Assembly (NCBI GenBank): GCA_964636705.1
Contig: CAZWUJ010000010.1
Span: 56,783-120,782, forward strand
Source of the DNA: VXRJ01 sp964636705
GTDB lineage: Bacteria; Acidobacteriota; Vicinamibacteria; Vicinamibacterales; UBA8438
DNA: 64,000 nucleotides
Direction: 5' to 3'
Below are positions 57,174 to 64,000 of the stretch, in pieces. A program made the position numbers and the translations under genes. Each line of letters opens with the position of its first letter. Within the stretch, counting starts at the first letter, position 1. The notes below the pieces were generated by a model. That model did no database searches, had not been told where the DNA came from, and saw only the letters and a list, made by a program, of their open reading frames with translations.

Positions 57174-57932
57174 CTACCGCAGCGCCACGTCGTCACGGTC
57201 ATCCCTCGTTTTCGCTTGCGCATCCAGGTGTTCTCGCCAATCCAGGATCTTCGTTGCTTTGCACCCTCCTGCCGGTCCGTAGTCCTGGCAACCAAGGAAT
57301 CGGTGGCCGTCCGCACGACGGGACTTGATCCTCATCGGCTTGGGCGCTCGGCATTTGCATGGCGGGACTTCCCAGCCGCATCGGCGGTCGTGACAGCGGC
57401 TGAGCCCGTGGCGGTCACGGACCATGATGCCGTTTCCGCAGTTCTCGCAGGTACGCTCCGTGTGCCGGCAATGGCTGGTCCGCCCATAGCTGGTGCAACC
57501 GACGAAGGGGCCATTGCTCCCGTTCCGAAGAACCAGCGTTTCGCGGTGCGTCCCGCCAAGCTCGCAGGCGGGACACGGCTCGTCGGGCCGAAGGGACGCA
57601 AGCAGTTCGACAAGTTCTTCCTCGCTCACGTCGTACTCGCGCTGTTCATTGCGCCAGAGCGTGTGACCCCAAAGCGATCGCTCCTCGCCGGCGCTGGTCA
57701 GGAGCAGGTACGCCTTCCGGCGTGCTCGAGTAAGTGCGACGTACCCGATTCGGTGTTCCTCTTCGGCCTCGCTGAGCCTGCCCCGAATCGGCGCGAGGGC
57801 CTCGTTGAGGGCGCGTACCTCGGCCTGCTCGGCCGACGGTCCGGGTCCAGTATCGAGCACGACGATGTAGTCGGCCTCGCGGGCATCCGTGGCGCCGCGA
57901 CCGCCTCGCGCGACTGCACGATCAGTGGCACG
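57174..57932 (-). pseudogene. UvrD-like SF1 helicase, C-terminal fragment with zinc fingers
   Basis: READYIVVLDT, RIGYVALTRARRKAYLLLTS (helicase motif VI) and an RGRLSEAEEEHR stretch mark the end of a UvrD/PcrA-type helicase. Topoisomerase-type zinc fingers follow: CPACELGGTHRETLVLRNG, CENCGNGIMVRDRHGLSRCH, CGWEVPPCKC. The frame is closed by a TGA at 57933, upstream of which the ATPase domain is missing. Helicases with these C-terminal fingers are seen in defence loci. The remnant is 253 codons. Confidence 0.75.
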
Positions 57933-58055
57933 TCAACCCCGGCGGTTGGGCTCGTGACCTCATCGCGAGAGCTGCTCGACGGTCCGCGAGGGGTGAATCA
58001 GTTTTCTGTCCGGGGGTTCCTCCATCAGGTTGATCTGCGTCTCACGCTACACGCT

Positions 58056-59051
58056 CTAAAACGTCAGCGGGAGGATCTGGAACTGCCGCGTAACCAGCCA
58101 TTTCGGGTTAGCCCCGAGGAGGTACGCCACTTTCACTTCACCCCAGGCGAAGAACCCGCCGGTCCGCGACTCGCCAGACCAGGGCCACACAAGCGGGCCG
58201 TCCTTCTCGCCGGCGACCACGACCCCGAAGGAGAAATGTGCCGGCTTGATGTAGCCGGTGAAGCCACCATTCCCCCAGCCGTCCGCGAAATTGTAGTGGC
58301 GCAGGCCGAACTCGGAAGCGGAGACGACCCGAGGCTCGTCTTCCGCATAGGAAAAGTACGTCGTGGTGTATGAGGCGACCACTTCCCAGGGGCCCGGTCC
58401 GTCATCTGCACTGTAGCCAAACCCTCTGACTCCCTGTAACAGATAGGCGACACCCACCTCGATACCGTTGAGGTGAACAGACCCGGGGCCGAACTTGCGC
58501 TTGTAACGACTCAAGCGATCCAGAGTCTGCTGCAGGGCTTGGCGCTGAAGAAGATCCTCCACCCGGTTGTACGCGCGAAACATCCCGACGATCGCCGCCT
58601 CGTTTATGTTCGGGTCGTCCTGAAGCCGTTTCAGGATGCCCCGAGACTCGCTCGGCGGCAGGTTCTCCACTCCCTGGTTTCGATTGCGCGCCGTCCTTAC
58701 GGTGTCCCATAGCGCGCGCAGCGTTGGACTGGCCAGAAAGTCAGCCGACTGAAAGGATCGCCGCCGAAGTCTAGCCCTGGCGAGAAAGTTGACCGCGGTT
58801 CCCTCAAGCAGAGGATCAAGAGGAGTGTCGAGCACCCCCGACGTCTCCAGTTCCTGCAGCGCCTGGTGCAGACCCTGCGCCAACTCCGGTTCCTCGTCTT
58901 CAAAGGCCGGGTTGACAACAATAAGGGCAGCTCGGACCTCATCCACAGCCTGCCGGAGCGTCACTGTGGTGTCCTCGGCCATGGCCACGGCGGGCCAAGC
59001 TGCAAAGACGAAACAGACCAGGGCGAAGCGAGCCTTTACGCGCGTAGCCAT
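58056..59051 (-). CDS. Exported protein of unknown function
   Basis: 331 residues. The signal peptide ARFALVCFVFAAWPAVAMAED is likely cleaved after AMA. The middle has helical segments (LAQGLHQALQELETSGVL, ALQQTLDRLSRYKRKF), and the C-terminal 120 residues are beta-rich (EVGVAYLLQGVRGFGY, TTTYFSYAEDEPRV). No family is recognised. Its start overlaps the end of the alpha/beta hydrolase gene by 16 nt, so the two may be co-expressed. Confidence 0.72.
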   Translation of the reverse strand: MATRVKARFALVCFVFAAWPAVAMAEDTTVTLRQAVDEVRAALIVVNPAFEDEEPELAQGLHQALQELETSGVLDTPLDPLLEGTAVNFLARARLRRRSFQSADFLASPTLRALWDTVRTARNRNQGVENLPPSESRGILKRLQDDPNINEAAIVGMFRAYNRVEDLLQRQALQQTLDRLSRYKRKFGPGSVHLNGIEVGVAYLLQGVRGFGYSADDGPGPWEVVASYTTTYFSYAEDEPRVVSASEFGLRHYNFADGWGNGGFTGYIKPAHFSFGVVVAGEKDGPLVWPWSGESRTGGFFAWGEVKVAYLLGANPKWLVTRQFQILPLTF

Positions 59052-60019
59052 GTGCCAATCTCTTCAAGGTGCCGATCGATATACCCGGCCCAAGAGTGGG
59101 GATTCTCCAACCGAAATGTTGGCGGTGCAGAATCGGACGACGAGGCATTCTTGAGCACTTGTAGCAACATGGCTTTCGCAGTGACCTCGTCCTGTTCGTC
59201 GCCGCCCAGTTGCTGTCGATCGATCAACGACATCTGCGGCTCGACCTCCATGTATGCCCACGGTGCCTTCCTTCGTAGGAAGTGACCACCGATCGGATCG
59301 AGATCCCCAGTGATCGACACCCAGTTGTGCACTGAGCCGGCGTATTCGGCCGGGTCGCCCGGCTGTGTGAGCCGAGTTCCGCTCAACGTCGCCAATTCCT
59401 CCGCACCTGGAATGGTCGCGCCGACCGTGCCGAAGGCCGTTCTGATGAGCTGCACCGGCGAAGCCATGAATATAACGTTCTGGAACTTCGTCGCGTTCAG
59501 CGTAGGATGCAGTTGATAGTTGGGTTCCCGTGCGGTGGCGTGGAGCACCTCGAACGTGTGAAAGCAACCCAGGCTGTGACAGATGATCGAGAGCTTCTGG
59601 TTCTCCCTCGGAACGCCGGCATCGCGACCGTCGAGGACCATTCGCAGCAGTTGCGCAACGAAAGCATCCCGGACCGCCGCGCGTGCACTCCGGCTGAACG
59701 CCGGCAGTAGCACGTCCCCCGCAGTTTCGGCGATCTGCGTCGCTAGCGGATCGTCATCCAGTTCTTCCGCCGCTCTGTTCCGGACGAGCGACACGGCCTG
59801 ACTGAGGAGGCCGGCGAGGTCGAACTTGGCCGCGGCCCAGTCGTTGAACACGTCGTAGTACAGCTCGTAGATCGCCACCTCCGCAGACTGCGGGCCAAGC
59901 GCGTCGCGGACCTTGGCCACAAGATCTGCGTACTGCCCGGCCTGCGCATTACCGACGCCATGAACGAGGAGTACTGCCCGGGTACCGTTCCAGCGTCGCT
60001 TCATGGGTTCGAACGCCAT
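59036..60019 (-). CDS. Alpha/beta hydrolase (PGAP1/lipase-like)
   Basis: 327 residues from the ATG at 60019 (a GTG at 60076 adds 19 residues). RAVLLVHGVGNAQAGQYADL is the oxyanion strand. CHSLGCFHTFEVL contains the nucleophile (C-H-S-L-G instead of G-H-S-L-G). D and H candidates are in SITGDLDPIGGHFLRRK and NPHSWAGYIDRHL. No signal peptide is seen. The substrate is unknown. Confidence 0.8.
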   Translation of the reverse strand: MAFEPMKRRWNGTRAVLLVHGVGNAQAGQYADLVAKVRDALGPQSAEVAIYELYYDVFNDWAAAKFDLAGLLSQAVSLVRNRAAEELDDDPLATQIAETAGDVLLPAFSRSARAAVRDAFVAQLLRMVLDGRDAGVPRENQKLSIICHSLGCFHTFEVLHATAREPNYQLHPTLNATKFQNVIFMASPVQLIRTAFGTVGATIPGAEELATLSGTRLTQPGDPAEYAGSVHNWVSITGDLDPIGGHFLRRKAPWAYMEVEPQMSLIDRQQLGGDEQDEVTAKAMLLQVLKNASSSDSAPPTFRLENPHSWAGYIDRHLEEIGTWLRA

Positions 60020-60076
60020 AGCGAGTGCTTCCCTGCTCCGCCAAGTCCACGCAGAGCGTTCCGAAAGTTGGTCCAC

Positions 60077-60332
60077 TTCGCTGCCGCACAGTAACTTCGA
60101 GCTTGCCCCGATCCCGTGGACGGGTTGAAGCTTGCGGGCTCACATCATAATGGTGGTACCAGTTCAGTCCGCTGAATCGCCACCTGACGCTGAATCCGAT
60201 TGGGTCACGGGCAGCTTTCCCCGTTCCTTCAGACATCAACGACGCCCACGAACGGCGTCGTTCATCAAGCCATAGGCATCGGGCTCGTGCAGCGCGTCAT
60301 CCTCCTGAACGACATCCCACGGCGTCCGGCTG
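60077..60332. other. 256-bp interval, no confident gene
   Basis: A 97-codon minus-strand frame (59949-60239, starting MMSEGTGKAARD) covers most of this interval and runs on into the hydrolase gene in a different frame. Its first 60 residues look protein-like (FSVRWRFSGLNWYHHYDVSP), so it may be an N-terminal domain of the hydrolase displaced by a frameshift, or a separate small gene. I cannot decide. Confidence 0.3.
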
Positions 60333-61112
60333 TCATCGTTGGCGCCAACGGATCGGCGCCATCCGGTACCCGACACCACGCGCGGACGAGATGTACGTGG
60401 GATTGGCGGCGTCATCGCCCAGCTTGTAGCGGAGCTTCTTGACGAAGGCGCGCACCCGATTCGTGTCCGCAGGCTGGCCCTGGCCCCACACCTGGCGCAG
60501 CAGCGCCTCGTGCGTCACCACGCGTCCGGCGTTCACGGCAAGCACGCGGAGCAGTTCGTATTCGATGGCCGTCAACTCCACCGGTTGCCCGTTCACGGTC
60601 ACTTGCCGAGCTGGCAAGTCGATGGCCAGAGCCCCGAGCCGGAAGGCATCGGGCTCGGCATTCCGGCGCAGCGCCGCCCGAACTCTCGCGGTCAGCTCCC
60701 CGGTGAGAACGGCTTGACGATGTAGTCGATGGCCCCCAGCTCCAGGGCCCGGGCGATGGTCTCGTCGCTGCCGTAGGCGGAAAGGAAGATGACGGGAAGA
60801 TCGGCCAGCCCGGGAATAGTCTCCATCAGCTCGATGCCGTCTACGCCGGGCAGTATCAGGTCGAGCAGGACCAGCCGGGGGCCGTTTTCTCTTGAGGAGG
60901 CCGGGCACCTGCTGCGGATCGCCCGTCACGAGCGGGGCGTAGCCCGCCGCGGCAAGCATCTCCCGAACGTTGCCGAGCGTCAGCGGGTCGTCGTCGACCA
61001 CCAGGACGCGCGGCGGCTCCGGCTGAAAGCTCCCGGACGGCGGCTGGACGATCCGGTCGGTTTCGTCGCCGACCGCACAGGCGTTCGCCGGCGCGCTTCG
61101 TAGCACAGTCAC
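60333..61112 (-). pseudogene. OmpR-family response regulator, two compensating frameshifts
   Basis: The N-terminus has the receiver start RVLVVDDDPLTLGNVREMLA and the C-terminus a complete winged-helix DNA-binding domain (QVTVNGQPVELTAIEYELLR, NRVRAFVKKLRYKLGDD). Between them the printed frame is out of phase. In the neighbouring frame the receiver continues perfectly: RLVLLDLILPGVDGIELMET (phospho-acceptor Asp), PVIFLSAYGSDETIARALEL and DYIVKPFSPG. The shifts fall in a G5 run at 60877-60881 and a C4 run at 60698-60701. One extra base in the first and one missing in the second would restore the protein, so homopolymer sequencing error is as likely as true decay. Confidence 0.85.
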
Positions 61113-61295
61113 GGACGACTTGTAGTTTCTTCTTCCCTCACCGTTCGGTTTCCGCCGCCCATCCGTCTAGATAACTGATTGCAGGTGTTTGCAGGGCCGG
61201 CAAGGTCTTCCGGGATCGAGGATTGGCGTTGCTGGTTGCGGCTTCCGTGCGCGGGCCGCAGCAGACGTCAGGAGCAACGCGCCCCGGAGAATCGC

Positions 61296-62137
61296 ATGCG
61301 CTACCTCGCCGGTGTATTCGTGCTCATCCTCGGTTTCGCTGCGGCGCCCGTCGCGGCCCAGGATCGACGGACGGTTCCATCCTGGGTCGACCCATCGCCC
61401 TCATCGCTTGCACCCATCGCCCCCGGGGCTGCCCGCCCCACGGACGAGAAGGAGGTTTTGTCGCCCGTGCGTCGCCGCTCGATGACGCGCAGCCTGGACG
61501 TATCCCCAACTGGATTGCTCTGGCGCTTCGTCAAACGGATCAGGCGTCATCCCTCGCCCGGGAACCACCTCCTGCTCGCGGATGGTCGACGCCTCGCCTC
61601 TTGCTCGGTGTCGGGCTCGCCGTCTTCGGCGCGTACTGGGCAGTGCACGAGCGCCGGTGTCGGGGAACCGGCGACCTCAGTCGTTCGGCTCCCAGTCTCG
61701 ACCGCAGTGTCGGTGCTTCGCCCGACACCAAGGTGCTCTACGCCGACGTGCACATCGGCTACGGCAACGCCCGCGAACCCTCGGTGACGCGCCGAGGGGA
61801 AGTCTGCGACGTTGACTGGGCGTTCGACTCCCAGGAGATCTGGACCGACAACTCGATTCCGGGCCGTCCGCTGACATACGCGGACCCGGACAGCCTTCAG
61901 CGCTGGACGTTCTCCACCGCCTCGAGCGCGCCTGGACCGCCCACCGACGCGATCCTGCAGAACATGCGCAGCTCGTTCGCTCCCGAGGAGTACCTCCCGA
62001 CGGAGAACATCTACCTCGGTATTGCCGCCGCGGCCGCCGGCGGAATCGTCGCTGCGTTCTTCTCGCGCACGGACGCTCCGGTCGACGTCACCCCGATTCC
62101 TGCCGGCGCCCGCCTCTCTCTCAACTTTGGCTTCTGA
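61296..62137 (+). pseudogene. Exported protein, probably frameshifted
   Basis: The ATG at 61296 opens a good signal peptide (MRYLAGVFVLILGFAAAPVA), but its frame becomes Arg/Ser-rich nonsense after about 50 codons. The frame one base over continues from about 61450 with protein-like sequence: QPGRIPNWIALALRQTDQAS, LLLGVGLAVFGAYWAVHE (a membrane segment), LYADVHIGYGNAREPSVTRR and a second membrane segment in NIYLGIAAAAAGGIVAAFF. A single shift in the C/G runs near 61417-61445 would join them. The function is unknown. Confidence 0.6.
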
Positions 62138-62138
62138 C

Positions 62139-63845
62139 ATGCCCGTTCCGGCCAGTTACGGCCACAGGTGCTTCATGATCACTCGCCGTGCTTCCCTCGT
62201 TGTCGCCCTTACCACCTTCGGGGCCGCTGCCCTGCTGGTCTCGGTCTCGGCGCAGTCTCCGGCTCCCCTCTTCACGCTCGACCCGGCCGGTGTTCCCGAC
62301 GCCGCCTCGCCGAACGCCCGCGGCCTGAGGGTTTCGCCCGAGGCGATCGAGCAGTTGCGCGAACGCGTCCTCGGCGGCGAGCTTCCCGCCGCCCTCTTCA
62401 ACTTCGATGCCGGCCTGGCGTTCCCGGCCGTGTTCCACGAACTGGAATCCACCGGTCGCGGGTACGTCCTCCACGGAACCATCGACGACGACCCCTTTCA
62501 GACCGCCATGCTCGCCATCCACGGCGACCACCTCTCCGGTGACATCTACACGCGGCAGGGGAGCTGGTCGCTGTCCGGCGCGGTGGGCCGCCCCGGCCTC
62601 GTTGCGCAGCCCCACGCGACCGTGACGGATCCCCGGCCGGGCTCCGACACCGTTGAAATCCCGGAGGGCGTGTCGGGTCTCCCAGACATCCCTGACTTCG
62701 CGACCGTCCCGATTCGGAACCTCTCCCCTGCCGATCGTCCAACGTGGGTGGAACCTCGTTACGAAGTGGATTTCCTCGTCGTCTACACGCGCAGTGCCGC
62801 CCGTATTGCCGGCGGCAATGCGGGCATCGAAGCGTGGATTGACAGTCGGGTCTCGCAGGTTAACCGCGCGTTCAGGAACAGCGGCACTCCCACCAGGCTG
62901 CGCCTCACCGGCACTGTCCCGGCTCCAGACTACGTGGCGGATTCCAACGTACTGGTCCACCTCGCGTACACCGCCGACACGCGATTCGGAGACCGCACTC
63001 GACCCGATCCCGACGGCCACCTCGACTGGGTGCACGCCGTCCGCGCCGAACATCGTGCGGACCTGGTCCATCTCATCTACGGGAGTCAGGAGCTTGGCAA
63101 CTGCGGTGGCTACGTCAACCAGCAGCGCTTCCGCCGAGGTTCTCCGGGGCCGCGCTACCCGCCCGTCGAAGACGCCTGGTATACCATCATGGCCAACCCC
63201 ACGCAGTGTAACGACCACGAGTTCCGCTGCTATCAGATCCCGTTCTTCTCGAATCCGAGCCTCACCCACTTCGGCGACCCGGGCGGCGTGGCCGGCGACG
63301 ACCAGACCGACAGCATCCATGGTCCCTCCGATGTCGCTCGCATGCTCCGCGAGTACTCCCATCTGATCAGCCACAACCTCCGGTCGAATTGCCTGCGTTC
63401 CGGTTCGCGGATCCGCCTGCAGGCATGGACCGGCGGTTTTGTCCGGGCCTACCACGGCGGCGGAGAGAGCGTGCTCGCCAACTCGACGAGTCCGGGTGGC
63501 CAGGAGACGTTCGTCGTCGAGCACGACTCGCCGGAGTGCGTCGAGTCCGGTGACACGATCTTCCTGCGCACCAGCTCGCAGTACTACCTGCGCGCCGCGA
63601 ATGGGGGAGGCGGGGTGGTGGATGCGACCTCCCGCCGGCCGGAGGAGTGGGAGTCCTTCCGGGTGGAGCGCCTCGAGAGTGACGGGCTGATCCGCAGCAT
63701 CGACGATGTCGCGCTACGCGCGTTTGACGGCTCGTACCTGCGCGTTCTCTACCGGGAGGAGCCCGCCCGCCAGGTCTGGGCCGACGGTCCGGAGGTGGGG
63801 CCCTGGGAGCACTTCACCCTGCACGTCGTGTCCGTCCCGCGCTGA
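62139..63845 (+). CDS. M12-like secreted metallopeptidase relative without the zinc motif, plus beta-trefoil
   Basis: 568 residues; a start at the ATG 62175 (MITRRASLVV) gives a cleaner signal peptide ending VSVSAQS. The propeptide-like part (to about residue 200) is followed by the peptidase fold: EVDFLVVYTRSAARIAGGNA, HLDWVHAVRAEHRADLVHLI, GYVNQQRFRRGSPGP, WYTIMANPTQC and FFSNPSLTHFGDPGG. The zinc-binding HExxHxxG segment that should lie between NCG and GYVNQQ (nt 63098-63115) is absent, as if deleted in frame. The C-terminal 150 residues resemble a fascin-like beta-trefoil with repeated GGFVRAY / YYLRAAN / SYLRVLY turns. Probably a non-catalytic binding protein. Confidence 0.78.
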   Translation: MPVPASYGHRCFMITRRASLVVALTTFGAAALLVSVSAQSPAPLFTLDPAGVPDAASPNARGLRVSPEAIEQLRERVLGGELPAALFNFDAGLAFPAVFHELESTGRGYVLHGTIDDDPFQTAMLAIHGDHLSGDIYTRQGSWSLSGAVGRPGLVAQPHATVTDPRPGSDTVEIPEGVSGLPDIPDFATVPIRNLSPADRPTWVEPRYEVDFLVVYTRSAARIAGGNAGIEAWIDSRVSQVNRAFRNSGTPTRLRLTGTVPAPDYVADSNVLVHLAYTADTRFGDRTRPDPDGHLDWVHAVRAEHRADLVHLIYGSQELGNCGGYVNQQRFRRGSPGPRYPPVEDAWYTIMANPTQCNDHEFRCYQIPFFSNPSLTHFGDPGGVAGDDQTDSIHGPSDVARMLREYSHLISHNLRSNCLRSGSRIRLQAWTGGFVRAYHGGGESVLANSTSPGGQETFVVEHDSPECVESGDTIFLRTSSQYYLRAANGGGGVVDATSRRPEEWESFRVERLESDGLIRSIDDVALRAFDGSYLRVLYREEPARQVWADGPEVGPWEHFTLHVVSVPR

Positions 63846-63877
63846 AGATCCGCTACGGGGTGACGTGGCTTCCGCTG

Positions 63878-64000
63878 CTATGGCTGCCCTGCAGGGAATC
63901 TCTCCCTGAACTCCGCGTAGCCTTGCTCGAAGGTGCACGGATAGTCCTGGAACGAATACACCATCGTCTCGATCGCGATCCGCTTGAAGTACAGCCGTGC
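63878..64000 (-). CDS. C-terminal end of an unidentified protein (partial)
   Basis: Only the last 40 residues are in the window: RLYFKRIAIETMVYSFQDYP, then CTFEQGYAEFRERFPAGQP and a TAG at 63880-63878. It is convergent with the metallopeptidase-like gene. The sequence looks coding, but the fragment is too short to name. Confidence 0.55.
   Translation of the reverse strand, partial: ARLYFKRIAIETMVYSFQDYPCTFEQGYAEFRERFPAGQP

Overview
The window is about 64 kb of GC-rich chromosomal DNA (roughly two thirds G+C by eye). It comes from a Gram-negative bacterium that makes lipid A (lpxI, lpxA) and menaquinone by the futalosine route (mqnA, mqnC). The mix of a secreted PQQ dehydrogenase, a Tat-exported family-99-like glycosidase, a MoxR/VWA pair and M12-like secreted metallopeptidase relatives suggests Acidobacteriota, perhaps the Vicinamibacteria. 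That placement is inference from gene content; no rRNA gene is present to confirm it.

Layout. 1-10.6 kb: one compact minus-strand run, glycerate kinase > rnr > selB > fabZ-lpxA > lpxI > Gfo/Idh > MqnE-like > mqnA > mqnC, with gaps of 30 nt or less and several 4-nt overlaps. 10.6-16.6 kb: housekeeping genes gatB, pckA, lipA and lpdA. 16.7-22.7 kb: exported proteins and a methyltransferase. 22.7-27.5 kb: one very long pyruvate:ferredoxin oxidoreductase. 27.7-36.9 kb: a plus-strand run of MoxR ATPase, VWA protein, Lon-N protein, 3-hydroxyacyl-CoA dehydrogenase, folE, a YpdA-like flavoprotein, a quinone reductase and a cupin. 36.9-39 kb: a toxin-antitoxin graveyard with a 404-bp spaced repeat, then an orphan N6-adenine methyltransferase. 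39-42.6 kb: an ABC-2 cassette with two ATPases and two permeases. 43.2-47.9 kb: a complete DmsABCD-type molybdoenzyme operon, likely fed by the menaquinol made with the left-edge genes. 47.9-58 kb: a defence island. 58-64 kb: exported proteins of unknown function, an alpha/beta hydrolase, a frameshifted response regulator and a catalytically deleted metallopeptidase relative.

The strongest candidate for an undescribed system lies at 50.3-56.2 kb. An HTH protein is followed by its own AT-rich, dyad-containing promoter, then a DUF4143 AAA ATPase whose stop overlaps the start of a 1334-residue NACHT-type NTPase ending in a PD-(D/E)XK-like nuclease signature. Around it are an intact HEPN/MNT pair and broken pieces of HigA, MNT, DUF4276/ATPase, exonuclease-BRCT, HicA and UvrD genes. 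This is what repeated insertion and loss in a defence hot spot would leave.

Other notable points: an MqnE homologue without the radical-SAM cysteines, a DmsB with a natural Cys-to-Ala change predicted to give a [3Fe-4S] cluster, a FabZ-LpxA fusion, and two genes whose frames seem to need a CTG (or other non-ATG/GTG/TTG) start. I saw no tRNA, rRNA, CRISPR array or insertion sequence.
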